In this document: in pieces, positions 43,231 to 53,089 of the stretch
How positions within the stretch are numbered: position 1 is the first letter of the stretch
Layout of the letters: each line of letters starts with the position of its first letter
Assembly (NCBI RefSeq): GCF_014695395.1
Contig: NZ_JACJOF010000042.1
Location: 35,168-99,167 of the forward strand
Direction: 5' to 3'
DNA from: Nodosilinea sp. FACHB-131
GTDB taxonomy: Bacteria > Cyanobacteriota > Cyanobacteriia > Phormidesmidales > Phormidesmidaceae
DNA: 64,000 nucleotides
The notes under the pieces: model-generated
Database searches by the model: none
The model's input: only the letters and a program-made list of their open reading frames with translations
Told to the model about the DNA's origin: nothing
Made by a program: the position numbers and the translations under genes

Positions 43231-43617
43231 ATGCCAAAGCTTTCCTGCTGTGATCGGTGTAAGTACTTTGCTCATAGTCTTTACCTTGTCTGTGCTGAGC
43301 ACCCTACCGGCGTTGATGGGCACATCTGCGACGACTTTAGCCTTAGGGGTGAGGATGCTCGCGAGATAGATGATCCGCTTGCCTGGTACGACGACGACGA
43401 GCAATGGCACCCCGCAGGGGCAAGCTACTATGCTGGTGACCTCTTCTTAGATCCTGTGGAGCGCCTTACGCTTGACCAGCGGCTTCATTTACTTGACACC
43501 CATCCTCTCTTTACAGGCCGATGTCACCATTGTGAGAGGCCTCTTAAACAGACCTATCCAACTCCTCGCATCCACTGGGATTGTGAGCACTGTGGATGGG
43601 TAGATAACTCCCTATAA
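43231..43617 (+). CDS. small cysteine-rich (zinc-binding) cyanobacterial protein
   Basis: 128 residues from the ATG at 43231, six bases after GAGG; the frame opens earlier, but the upstream part is not protein-like. Two metal-binding clusters are visible: LSCCDRCKYFAHSLYLVC at the front and CHHCERPLKQ ... CEHCGW at the end, with LLDTHPLFTGRC between. I recall similar hypothetical proteins from cyanobacterial genomes. Function unknown. It is isolated. Confidence 0.65.
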   Translation: MPKLSCCDRCKYFAHSLYLVCAEHPTGVDGHICDDFSLRGEDAREIDDPLAWYDDDEQWHPAGASYYAGDLFLDPVERLTLDQRLHLLDTHPLFTGRCHHCERPLKQTYPTPRIHWDCEHCGWVDNSL

Positions 43618-43763
43618 CGAACGAATGACAGTACTTAGCCATAAGTAGCGAAGCTGGCGATTTAGGCCTATTTAGTACTTTTGTGCTGATGAGTGGTCGC
43701 GGCGCGGGGTGACTAAACCAGGACTTAGAGTTGTTTCACTAGGTGTCTCCTCTTGCAACTGAC

Positions 43764-43970
43764 TCATAGTTCCGCCACCAGTCGTTCCAGATTCTGACGA
43801 ACAGTTATCGTCTCTGGATGGGCCTCGCCCAAGAACTGCTTCATCATCGCTGAAGCTTCTAGGTAAAGGAGTTCGGCCTCCTTATAACGCCCTTGGGATT
43901 CGTAAAGCAAAGCCAGGTTATTGAGGCTTCGGGCGATAGCGGGATGGGCCTCGCTCAAGGACTGCTTCAT
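43764..43970 (-). pseudogene. TPR-repeat fragment (C-terminal piece of a tetratricopeptide protein)
   Basis: 68 residues with one and a half TPR units of the kinesin-light-chain type: AIARSLNNLALLYESQGRYKEAE followed by LGEAHPETITVRQNLERL. Such repeats usually occur in long arrays behind NB-ARC or CHAT domains in cyanobacteria. The upstream side breaks off within 10 residues, so only the end of the gene remains. Confidence 0.6.
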
Positions 43971-44021
43971 CAGCAGGAGCTGACATAGCTGAGTGTAGTG
44001 TCGGACAAATTTTGGGACGTT

Positions 44022-44081
44022 TCACGAAAGAGCTGTCGAGAGCGGTTGTGATGCTGCTCTGCGGCGCGGGGCAGCTACTCC
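44022..44081 (+). repeat. dispersed hairpin repeat, copy A
   Basis: About 60 bp matching 48494-48552 along most of its length. The end folds into GCTGCTCT/GGGGCAGC around a seven-base loop with GGCGC. It lies 380 bp before a GGDEF/EAL gene. Confidence 0.6.
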
Positions 44082-44462
44082 ACAGGCGACCAGAGGGCTA
44101 GAACCGAGACAGAAAGGGGATAGCGCGAGCTTTAGTAGACGAGCTCGGCTCAACGAGATTTCGATGACTTGCAAGTATGGTCTCCCGCTTCATGACCATA
44201 GGTGTCGTTGAACCGCTTGAAGTGGTCTACATCGACCATAATGACGCCAATGGGTTGCTGGTGCCGCTGAGCCCGCTGCTTTTTCATGCCCCATCAATAC
44301 ACTGTCATCATCGCTTTAGTTGCGAACTGCTAAAGCGTGTATCGAAGCATGAAGACATTGGCTTGATTTGTTCTCACCCTTAGCAGATGGCCCATCCTAA
44401 ATCATGCCCTGCTCTTTTCACCTCTAACTTAGAAGGTATACAGGTGCATCCTGAGGAGTACC

Positions 44463-47400
44463 ATGGCTCTACCGTTCCCGCCAGAATCTTCTAGGCCTGG
44501 GATTGGGTCTTCTGCTGAGGATAAAAACCGTAGGATTCAAGACACCTCTGCGCAGAACGAGCAGGCAAATGACCTGGATCAGAGCCTCCGGGACCGGCAG
44601 CTGCGGGCCTTCTTTGAAGGGGCACTTGATGCCATGGTGGTCTGCGACGATGAGGGGCATTACCTGGATGTGAATGTCGCTGCTTGTGAGCTGCTGGGGC
44701 TTCCCCGGGAGGAGTTGCTGGGCCAAAAGGTCAGCCGGTTCGTGCGGGCTACAGAATACACCGATGTCTGGCATCAGTTTCTAGACGATGAGCGCTTGAC
44801 GGGAGAAATCGAGCTGCTGCGGGCCGATGGCACGGTGCGGGAGGTCGAGTTCGCTGCCACGGCCAATTTTTTGCCCCATCGCCACCTGTCGGTGATGCGC
44901 GATGTCACCCGGCGCAAGCAGCTGGAGCGCTCGTTACACCAGCTCAACCAGGAGCTGGAACACCGGGTGGCGGAACGCACCGCCGCCCTGCAGCAGAGTA
45001 ATGCACAGCTGCAGGCCGAGATTCAACAGCACCACCAGACGGAACAGCGTCTGAGAGAGTCTCGGGCCATGCTGGAAGTGGTTCTGGATAACGCCATTGC
45101 CTGTATCGGCTGCTTCAGAGTGTTTGCCAATGGCGATTGGGTCTATGACTATTGCTCGGCGGGCAGCCTGGACTTATTTGGCTTCTCTGCCGAAGCCGTC
45201 ATGGCGGATCAACACCTGTGGATGAATGGAGTAGAGCCAGAGGACCTCGAAGCCCTGGTACCCCGGCTCTATGAGAGCGTCTATGCTGAGCACAATACCG
45301 AGGAAGAATACCGATTTCACCACTGGGATGGCAGTCTGCGGTGGATCTGGGCCCGGTACGCCAGCCGCTACGATACCGAAGCCCAGTGCTGGAGGGTCAC
45401 CTGCGTCCATACGGATATTAGCGAGCGCAAGCGCAGCGAATCTCAGCTCCGCACCAGCCAGCAACGGCTCTATGAGGCCCTGGAATCGGCCCAGATCGGT
45501 ATCTGGTACTGGGATCTCACCAGCAACATCATCCACTGGTCTGACACCAACTACCGGCTCACAGGCTACGAGCCCAGCAGCGACGATAAACCCTTTGATG
45601 TATGGAGACAGGCCACTCATCCAGAGGACTGGCCCCGGGTGAACGGACAGATTCAGCAGGCTTTAAGTTCCCAGGACGACATGCAGATAGACTATCGGGT
45701 GCGGCTGCCCGATGGCAGCGTTCGCTGGCTGCGCAGTCAGGGCCAGATGATTCTGGATGACAACGGCGAACTCTATGCCATCGCCGGTATCCAGATGGAT
45801 ATGACGGAAGCGCAGCAGAACAAAGCTGCACTGGTGCAGGCATCCACCCTCCTGAGCCAGGAAATCACCCGGTACCGTGAGCACGAAAACCGGTTTCAAC
45901 TGGCCCTGGAAGGCTCCGGGGATGGGCTGTGGGATTGGACTATCGACACAGGCAGGACTCTCTATGACCAGCGCTGGCTCGCCATGCTGGGCTATGGCGT
46001 AGGGGAACTGCCCCAGCATGTCAGCACCTGGGAGAACCTGATTCATCCAGACGATAAACCGAGGGCAATGGCAGAGCTGGCGGCCCATCTGCGGAATCAG
46101 AACTCTGGTTATCGGTTTGAGTATCGACTGCGCACTAAATCCGGTGACTGGAAATGGGTTGAGACCTATGGCAGAGTAATCGCCCAAGATCCCGAGGGCA
46201 ACCCCCTGCGGATGGTCGGCACCCATCGCGACATCAGCGATCGCATTCATGCCCAATCTGCCCTGCAAGAAAGTGAAGAGCGGTTTCGAAGTGCCTTCGA
46301 CCATGCTGGCATCGGTATGGCGCTAGTGGGGCTGGAGGGAGCGTTTCTCCGGGTAAATCGGTCATTCTGCGACATTACTGGCTATTCCGAGGCAGAGCTA
46401 CTGCTGCTGGACTTTCAAACCATCACCCACGCGGATGATCTGAAGGCCGACCTGGCCCTGATGCGGCGGCTCCTGGCTGACGAGATTCCGTCCTATCAAA
46501 TGGAGAAGCGCTACCACCACAAGCAGGAGTTTGTCGTGAGGGTTTTGCTGACGGGCTCTCTGGTGAGAGACCAGCACCAGCAGCCTCTCTATTTCATTGC
46601 TCAGGTTCAGGACATAACCGACCGCTTTACCGCTGTTGAGGAACTGCGCCATTCGGCCATGCACGATGCCCTTACCGACCTGCCCAACCGCAATCTGCTG
46701 ATGTCGAGTCTGGAATTTGCCCTCCAGCGGCAGCAGCGGCAGCCCAATTTTCAGTTTGCGGTGCTGTTTTTGGATTTAGACCGCTTCAAGCTGGTGAATG
46801 ACAGCATGGGGCACCAGGCCGGGGACCAACTGCTGAAAGCCGCCGCTGCAAAAATTCTCCACATCGTTCGCCCGCTGGATATCCCCGCCCGTTTGGGTGG
46901 CGATGAGTTCGTAATTCTCCTAGATGGCATTGATGGCCTCTCAGAGGCTACCCAGATTGCAGAACGGTTGCTGGATGCCCTCTGCCTACCTTTTCAGATT
47001 CAGGGACGGCAGGTTTACATTACCGTCAGCATTGGGATTGTGCTAGCCTCCGCCCAATATCTCCACCCCTCAGATCTGCTGCGCGATGCTGACATTGCAA
47101 TGTATCAGGCCAAAGCTCAGGGGAAAAACTGCTATGCCCTGTTCGACCCTGATTTTCATACTCGGGTGGTGCATCGTATGCAGCTTGAGCACGAGCTACG
47201 GCAGGCCATTGTCCACGAGCAGTTCACCCTTTACTACCAGCCGGTTGTTAACCTCAGTACTGGCGATATCACCGGGTTCGAAGCCCTAGTGCGGTGGAAA
47301 CATCCTGAACTGGGGCTGGTTCCTCCCTGTGACTTTATTCCCATCGCTGAGGAAACCGGACTGATTATTGGTCTGAGCCGCTGGATTTTGCGCACCGCCT

Positions 47401-47963
47401 GTGAGCAACTGCAGGTCTGGCGGCAGCAGTTTCCGGCCCTGAGCCATTTGAGAATAAATGTCAACCTATCGGTTGAGCAGCTTAACCACCAGGGCTTCTT
47501 GTCTGAAGTCGAGCAAGTGCTCCACCAGACCGGTCTGGATGGCCAACACCTGACTCTAGAAATTACTGAAACCATGCTGATCAGCAACACCGAGGCCATC
47601 ATTGAGCTGATTAATCAGCTGCAATCCCTGAATATTCGCGTTGCGATCGATGATTTTGGTACAGGCTACTCTTCCCTTAGCTACCTGCACCGCCTGCCGA
47701 TCAACTCGCTTAAAGTTGATAAATCCTTTACTCAGCAGATGCACCAGGACCAGATCAATCGCGATATCGTAGTTACTATCCTGACGCTGACGGAGCGGCT
47801 AGGGCTGCAGGCAGTAGCCGAAGGGATTGAAACCGCTGACCAACTAGCTTTGCTAAAAGCGATGGGCTGCAAACAGGGGCAGGGCTACTACTTCGCTAGA
47901 CCTCTGCCAGCCCATGAAATTCCGCCGCTGCTAGCTAGGGGTACCATTTCACCTGAGAGTTAA
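44463..47963 (+). CDS. multi-PAS GGDEF-EAL protein (c-di-GMP turnover)
   Basis: 1166 residues without membrane segments. About five PAS/PAC units precede the catalytic part (from residue about 45 to 720), separated by a coiled coil (QELEHRVAERTAALQQSNAQL). The GGDEF site ARLGGDEFVILLDG is intact, and the EAL domain has GFEALVRWKHP, with the later ITETMLI, IDDFGTGYSSL and KVDKSF motifs intact. It could make and break c-di-GMP, with PAS units sensing redox, light or small ligands. It stands alone and is preceded by a dispersed hairpin repeat at 44022-44081. Frame is intact over 3.5 kb. Confidence 0.93.
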   Translation: MALPFPPESSRPGIGSSAEDKNRRIQDTSAQNEQANDLDQSLRDRQLRAFFEGALDAMVVCDDEGHYLDVNVAACELLGLPREELLGQKVSRFVRATEYTDVWHQFLDDERLTGEIELLRADGTVREVEFAATANFLPHRHLSVMRDVTRRKQLERSLHQLNQELEHRVAERTAALQQSNAQLQAEIQQHHQTEQRLRESRAMLEVVLDNAIACIGCFRVFANGDWVYDYCSAGSLDLFGFSAEAVMADQHLWMNGVEPEDLEALVPRLYESVYAEHNTEEEYRFHHWDGSLRWIWARYASRYDTEAQCWRVTCVHTDISERKRSESQLRTSQQRLYEALESAQIGIWYWDLTSNIIHWSDTNYRLTGYEPSSDDKPFDVWRQATHPEDWPRVNGQIQQALSSQDDMQIDYRVRLPDGSVRWLRSQGQMILDDNGELYAIAGIQMDMTEAQQNKAALVQASTLLSQEITRYREHENRFQLALEGSGDGLWDWTIDTGRTLYDQRWLAMLGYGVGELPQHVSTWENLIHPDDKPRAMAELAAHLRNQNSGYRFEYRLRTKSGDWKWVETYGRVIAQDPEGNPLRMVGTHRDISDRIHAQSALQESEERFRSAFDHAGIGMALVGLEGAFLRVNRSFCDITGYSEAELLLLDFQTITHADDLKADLALMRRLLADEIPSYQMEKRYHHKQEFVVRVLLTGSLVRDQHQQPLYFIAQVQDITDRFTAVEELRHSAMHDALTDLPNRNLLMSSLEFALQRQQRQPNFQFAVLFLDLDRFKLVNDSMGHQAGDQLLKAAAAKILHIVRPLDIPARLGGDEFVILLDGIDGLSEATQIAERLLDALCLPFQIQGRQVYITVSIGIVLASAQYLHPSDLLRDADIAMYQAKAQGKNCYALFDPDFHTRVVHRMQLEHELRQAIVHEQFTLYYQPVVNLSTGDITGFEALVRWKHPELGLVPPCDFIPIAEETGLIIGLSRWILRTACEQLQVWRQQFPALSHLRINVNLSVEQLNHQGFLSEVEQVLHQTGLDGQHLTLEITETMLISNTEAIIELINQLQSLNIRVAIDDFGTGYSSLSYLHRLPINSLKVDKSFTQQMHQDQINRDIVVTILTLTERLGLQAVAEGIETADQLALLKAMGCKQGQGYYFARPLPAHEIPPLLARGTISPES

Positions 47964-48952
47964 GGCTCATCAGAGTTGATGCTTATCGTCCCCTTCACTG
48001 CATTGGATTCTATTCTTAATGGTTTTTCTACAGCGAACCTGTTTTAGCCTTTTTGCTGGCCGCCTCAGTTGTGGGTTTACGGCAAAGATCTACGATCTAC
48101 GACTGTTGGTAAAGCGTTGAGAGAAAAATTCAGTCTCAAGGTCTTTGTACACCTGGGGTATTCCGTACACCAGCACTAAAATAACTTGCTCATAGGCCTC
48201 ATCTGTCGATACCGGAGGGTTAAAGCCATTCAGGCAGTGCGCCCTTTCAGTTAACGATGAACTGATATGTGTCCAAACTTGAGTAGTACACAGCTCGTTT
48301 TCGACTATTTTTGGCACTGACATCCTCAATTCTTTCGTTGGATAGCTGCCTGCTGTCTGTCAAAACATGCGGCCGAATAGGTCAAAAGCGCAACCTCGCT
48401 ACTTTAGGGCCTCTAGCTGTGATGAATAGTTGCTCCTGTGATGAATAGTTGCCTGCGCGCAATGAGTCAATCTGGCTTACCCCACGCCTGTACTCACGAA
48501 AGAGCTGCCAAGAGAGGCTTTGATGCTGCTTTGTGGCGCGGGGCAGCTATTCTAGGCAATTCTGTGGCTTGACCAGGGCTAGTCCCAGTCGCTGGAGCTT
48601 TAGGAAACAACCACTCCACCGTAATCTTGAGATTTGCATAAGAAGCTTAACCACTTTCGTTGCAGGCACTGTGGACCACCACCCAATTACGTCTTCTGGT
48701 CTTAGCCTGATAGAGAGTTCATCAGCGACTTTACCACATCAATACCCTTGCCTCCCTTGGTTAGGAAAGCTCGCCACCCCCAGCTGCGGGTGCTGTCACC
48801 TCTGGCTATGCCGAGAACATCTTGCCCCACTGAAAGGGCTAGAGACAGAGATATACCTGCTGCACAAACCCTACCAGCAGGCCGAGTCGGCCTACAAAAT
48901 CCATCAAGCTCTCACCGGAGGCTAACCATGAGATATTTCTCACCGTACCGCT
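47964..48952. other. intergenic region with short repeats, no clear gene
   Basis: It contains a 17-bp tandem repeat (CTGTGATGAATAGTTGC at 48417-48433 and 48436-48452) and hairpin repeat copy B (48494-48552). Short frames here, such as 48090-48329 minus, have no support. The stretch ending at 48925 (LLHKPYQQAESAYKIHQA) might be a gene relic. Confidence 0.45.
48494..48552 (+). repeat. dispersed hairpin repeat, copy B
   Basis: Matches copy A with a few substitutions. The stem GCTGCTTT/GGGGCAGC keeps pairing through G-U pairs. It lies about 400 bp before a hybrid kinase gene. Confidence 0.6.
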
Positions 48953-51589
48953 ATGACCTCCCCAGTTCCCATTCCCTCCCCTCGTCTCACCAAAAGGTTT
49001 GTCCTCGCTGGGCTGGCGTTGGCGTTTGCCACTGATACCTTGACGCCTTTAGGGTTTGCCCACGCTAACCTGTACCCGCTGATTGTGGCGGCAGCGGGCT
49101 TCTCTCGCAGCGATCGCTGGGTGCGAATGGCTGCCGTTGCCAGTCTGGGCTTGACGGTGGCGGGCTTTTTTGTGTCGCCGCCAGCTCCCCCCGATTTTGC
49201 CATTGCCTATGTGATTGGCAATCGACTGCTGGCGGCTGTGACGATCGCTATAACCAGCGGCCTCACCCTGGAAGTTTTGCGATACATCAAGCAGGTCGAC
49301 ACCTCTCAGCAAGCGCTTAGCGACGCTTACGACACCCTGAACTTGCAGCGGACCCTGCTGCAAATTGCAGGTGAAATAGGCCGCATTGGGGGCTGGCTGG
49401 TGCCCCTCAATAGCCCCACTGTGATCTGGTCGGAAGAGGTGTGTCGCATCCACGAGGTCGAGTCGGGGTTTGCCCCTACCCTGGCCCAGGCGATCGAGTT
49501 TTACTCGCCCGAATATCGCGATCGCATTGCCACCGTCGTTACAGCCTGTATCGAGACTGGCTTGCCCTTTGATGAAGAGCTGCAAATTATCACTGCCCGC
49601 CAGCGCCGGGTGTGGGTGCGCGCCATTGGTCAGCCCGTGCGCAACGACCAGGGAGTAATCGTGGCGATACAGGGGGCCTTCCAAGACATTACGGCCCAAA
49701 AGCAGGCCGAAGAATCCTTAGAGCGTAGCGAGCAACGATTTCGTCAGCTGACCGACGCCATGCCCCTGCTCGTTTGGACTGCCGAACCCGACGGCACTAT
49801 TGACTACACCTGCTACGCTCTGCGGGTCTACACCGGCATCTATGAACCCGAACCCCATCCCGGTCAAACCTGGCCGATGCTGCTGCATCCCGACGATCGT
49901 GACCCTTGCCTGGCCGCGTGGACCGCAGCGTTGCAAAGCTCCATGCCCTACCGTTTTGAGTTGCGTCTGCGGCGCTACGACAGGGACTACCGCTGGCACC
50001 AGGTGCAGGCTGTCCCTGTTCGTGATCAAGACGGCACTATCATCAAGTGGTACGGCACTGCGGTCGAAATTCACGAGCAAAAGCAGCTTGAACATGAAGC
50101 TCGCCAGACTGCCGATCGCCTCAACACCACTCTAGAGAGCATCACCGACGCCTTTTTTACCCTCAATCACGAGTGGCGCTTCACCTTTCTCAACCGTCAA
50201 GCCGAAGAGCTCTTGCAGCGCCAGCGGTCTGATCTCCTCGGCAAGTATGTCTCGCATGAGTTTCCAGAGGCGGTCGGCAGTGTTTTTCATCAGCAGTTTG
50301 AGACGGCTATTAAAGAGGGGCGCTCGGTCGAATTTCGAGAATTTTATTCGCCTCTAAATGCGTGGTTAGATGTACGAGCCTACCCCTCCAGCGAGGGCCT
50401 GACCGTGTATTTTCGAGACGTCACCGATCGCCTTGCCTTAGAAGAGCAGCTGCACCAGTCCCAGCGGCTAGAATCTATCGGCCAGCTGACGGGTGGCATT
50501 GCCCATGACTTTAACAATCTACTCACCGTCATTCTGGGCAACGCTGAGTTGCTCAGCGAAATGCTGGCCCCCGACCCTCGACTTCAGCCCCTAGCGGAGA
50601 TGATTGCCAGCGCCGCTCAGCGGGGAGCCAACCTCACCCAGCGGCTACTAGCCTTTGCCCGTCGCCAGGCCCTCGCCCCCGAAGCGGTGGATGTCAACCA
50701 GCTGATGACCACCATGGACGGGCTACTGCGCCGCACCCTAGGTGAGCATATCGACATTGAAATGGTACTTGAGGCCGGTCTGTGGCTTGCCTTGGTTGAC
50801 CCGGTCCAGCTTGAAAGTGCCCTGCTCAACCTCTGCCTCAACGCCCGCGACGCCATGATTCAGGGGGGGCAGCTTACCCTTGAGACCACCAACACCGATC
50901 TCACCCAAGTCTATGCCGACCAGCAGGCAGAAGTGGTGCCGGGGCCGTACGTTATGGTGACGGTGTCAGACACAGGGTTGGGCATTACCCCCGAGAATCT
51001 GGAGCGGGTGTTTGAACCCTTCTTTACGACCAAAGAAAAGGGCAAGGGCACCGGGTTGGGCCTGAGCATGGTTTACGGATTTATTAAGCAGTCGGGGGGC
51101 CACATCAAGATCTACTCTGAGCCGGGTCAGGGTACCACCATCAAAATGTACCTACCCCGATTTTCGGGCGATACCGAGCCTCAGCCCCGTCAGGTAGATA
51201 GCTCCGTAGTGGGTGGCTCAGAGCTAATTTTGCTGGTTGAAGACGACGAATTGGTGCGCCGCTATGCCCACGATCAGCTGGTAGATTTGGGCTACCGGGT
51301 GCTGGTGGCCACCAATGGTCCCACTGCCCTGATCCTGCTGCGTCAGCGAGACGACATCGACCTGCTATTTACCGACATGGTCATGCCCGGCGGCATGAGC
51401 GGACGTGAGCTAGCCTATCTGACCCGGCGATTTAGACCAGAGTTAAAGGTGCTTTATACTTCGGGCTATAGCGAGAATACCATTGTCCATCAGGGCCGAT
51501 TAGACCCTGGGGTACAGCTGTTGAGTAAACCCTATGGCCGAGTAGAACTCTCGCAAAAAATTCGTGATGCGCTGGCTGCGCCACACTGA
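48953..51589 (+). CDS. membrane hybrid histidine kinase with receiver domain
   Basis: 878 residues. About four membrane helices at the front (to about residue 110, e.g. FVLAGLALAFATDTL and LLAAVTIAITSGLTL) form a MASE-like sensor. Three PAS units follow. The phosphoacceptor is in LTGGIAHDFNNLLTVILGNAE, and the ATPase N, G1 and G2 boxes follow (NLCLNARDAM, VSDTGLGI, KGTGLGLSMVYG). A C-terminal receiver has its acidic pocket LLVEDDE and the phospho-Asp in DLLFTDMVMPGG. An HDFNN-type phosphoacceptor with a fused receiver is common in cyanobacterial and proteobacterial hybrid kinases. Signal unknown. Confidence 0.93.
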   Translation: MTSPVPIPSPRLTKRFVLAGLALAFATDTLTPLGFAHANLYPLIVAAAGFSRSDRWVRMAAVASLGLTVAGFFVSPPAPPDFAIAYVIGNRLLAAVTIAITSGLTLEVLRYIKQVDTSQQALSDAYDTLNLQRTLLQIAGEIGRIGGWLVPLNSPTVIWSEEVCRIHEVESGFAPTLAQAIEFYSPEYRDRIATVVTACIETGLPFDEELQIITARQRRVWVRAIGQPVRNDQGVIVAIQGAFQDITAQKQAEESLERSEQRFRQLTDAMPLLVWTAEPDGTIDYTCYALRVYTGIYEPEPHPGQTWPMLLHPDDRDPCLAAWTAALQSSMPYRFELRLRRYDRDYRWHQVQAVPVRDQDGTIIKWYGTAVEIHEQKQLEHEARQTADRLNTTLESITDAFFTLNHEWRFTFLNRQAEELLQRQRSDLLGKYVSHEFPEAVGSVFHQQFETAIKEGRSVEFREFYSPLNAWLDVRAYPSSEGLTVYFRDVTDRLALEEQLHQSQRLESIGQLTGGIAHDFNNLLTVILGNAELLSEMLAPDPRLQPLAEMIASAAQRGANLTQRLLAFARRQALAPEAVDVNQLMTTMDGLLRRTLGEHIDIEMVLEAGLWLALVDPVQLESALLNLCLNARDAMIQGGQLTLETTNTDLTQVYADQQAEVVPGPYVMVTVSDTGLGITPENLERVFEPFFTTKEKGKGTGLGLSMVYGFIKQSGGHIKIYSEPGQGTTIKMYLPRFSGDTEPQPRQVDSSVVGGSELILLVEDDELVRRYAHDQLVDLGYRVLVATNGPTALILLRQRDDIDLLFTDMVMPGGMSGRELAYLTRRFRPELKVLYTSGYSENTIVHQGRLDPGVQLLSKPYGRVELSQKIRDALAAPH

Positions 51590-52075
51590 CTATGACCGTG
51601 CCGGCCCTTCCCTGCCTATTTCAGAGCAGCTGCGGTTTCAGATGCTGCGACTGCACTGGAGTGTGGTACAAAAGATGACCCCAGCGATGACACTGGGCTT
51701 AATCACTCGTCCAATCTAAATGCATGAATTGCTTAATTTCCAATGCCTTGAAGCCTTCCTACTTCAATGAACTAGTGCCGTCGTTGCACTCTCACCCGTT
51801 GGCACTGCCTTTCAAATTACCTGTCCCGCGTAGGCTCCCATGGAGGAAAACCATTCTGGTTGTAAAAGATGAATTTGTCACGTCCTCATGCTCACCCTTG
51901 AAGGTAGTCTGTGCGCTCGTCAGATAACTCATTCACAAATTGTAAATATGTACTTTAATAAATAAGAAAAATATCTATCTAAGGTAGAGGGTGAAGCTTC
52001 ATCATTTAAGTGAAAGTAGGCAGGACAATTGTGATAGGTTTTTTCTTGTCCATCGTCTCTAGGTAAGCCTCTCGA
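51590..52075. other. intergenic region, no recognised gene
   Basis: No supported gene. The sequence becomes AT-rich after about 51930, which suits a promoter for the response regulator at 52076. Nothing else stands out. Confidence 0.4.
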
Positions 52076-52474
52076 ATGTGTGGCGCTCAAACCTTCCATA
52101 TACTGGTTGTGGATGACATCATTGACAACTTATTTCTGCTGCAAACTGTTTTGGAAGCAGCAGGCTACCAGGTTGACACAGCGGACAACGGCAGAACAGC
52201 TCTTGTGAAAGTAGAAGCTTCGCCACCCGATTTGATTTTGATGGATGTGATGATGCCTGAAATGAGTGGATATGAGACAGTTAAAAAGATTCGTCAAAAC
52301 AAAAACATACCATTTATTCCTATTTTAATGGTGACTGCCCATGAAGATGCTAGTCGCATTCAGGGACTAGCAATGGGTGCAAACGATTTTATTCGTAAAC
52401 CAGTAGAGATCGATGAGCTTTTAGATAGAGTTGCAAACTTTTTGCGGTTTGGGCAACAGGCCACCTCTTCTTAA
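52076..52474 (+). CDS. CheY-like single-domain response regulator
   Basis: 132 residues. The acidic pair is in ILVVDDIIDNLFLL, the phospho-Asp is in LILMDVMMPEMSG, the conserved Thr is in ILMVTAHED, and the Lys in DFIRKPVEIDELLDRV. No output domain. It presumably takes phosphate from one of the kinases in this block. Next to it on the other strand lies a 55-aa gene of unknown function. Confidence 0.92.
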   Translation: MCGAQTFHILVVDDIIDNLFLLQTVLEAAGYQVDTADNGRTALVKVEASPPDLILMDVMMPEMSGYETVKKIRQNKNIPFIPILMVTAHEDASRIQGLAMGANDFIRKPVEIDELLDRVANFLRFGQQATSS

Positions 52475-52612
52475 TGTCTGAGCTTATTACAGCTGGTAAT
52501 CCACCTTTATCGATTGTTCATGACGCCTCCGCCCTGATTATTCCTTGAGTGTTTGGATGACTGAGTTCAAGAGGCAAATTTTCATCTATGGTGTGGCGAA
52601 TCTCGACAGGCA

Positions 52613-52780
52613 TTACCCTACTACCCATCCCTTAGTTTTTTCCACCTTCATGCGATCGTATTGGGACGACATGACTAGGCCATCTAGTTCTCTCATCAAC
52701 GCTTCAGCAGTACTCATGTCTCCGTCATTCGAGGCCTGAATGTAGGCGTCTAGCAGAATGCGAAATTCGTTGATTATCAT
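52613..52780 (-). CDS. 55-aa protein, paralogue of the gene at 58471-58638
   Basis: The ATG at 52780 follows AAGGGTGG with a short spacer. The product runs MIINEFRILLDAYIQASN ... ALMRELDGLVMSSQYDRM and ends KGWVVG. By hand alignment it agrees with the second copy at 46 of 55 positions, and changes such as Q/R, T/A and V/T are conservative, which supports a real protein. It looks like a single helical hairpin and might be a small adaptor or regulator. Both copies stand beside histidine-kinase genes, on the opposite strand. Confidence 0.65.
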   Translation of the reverse strand: MIINEFRILLDAYIQASNDGDMSTAEALMRELDGLVMSSQYDRMKVEKTKGWVVG

Positions 52781-53089
52781 TTGCCACCCTTCTTGATGCT
52801 GCGTCAGATTGATTGCTCCGTTTACGAGATAACACTCGTAGTGATTGAGGAGCTACAACCGAACGGCGGATTTTCCGGGAAGTCCGCCTATTGGTGCTGA
52901 CTGCGCTAGCAATCGAGTGCCTGTACTAGAAAAAATGCTGGTGGTGGGTTTATTTTGGTCTTTTGAATTCCGAACGGCTTAAAATAGGGCACAAAGCAAG
53001 CTCAGCCAAATCACCACAGGTGGCATCCTTTTGAGCACTCTTATGGATATCAGGCCTCTATTCCCAAAATGCTCCCAACAGAAAAATCG

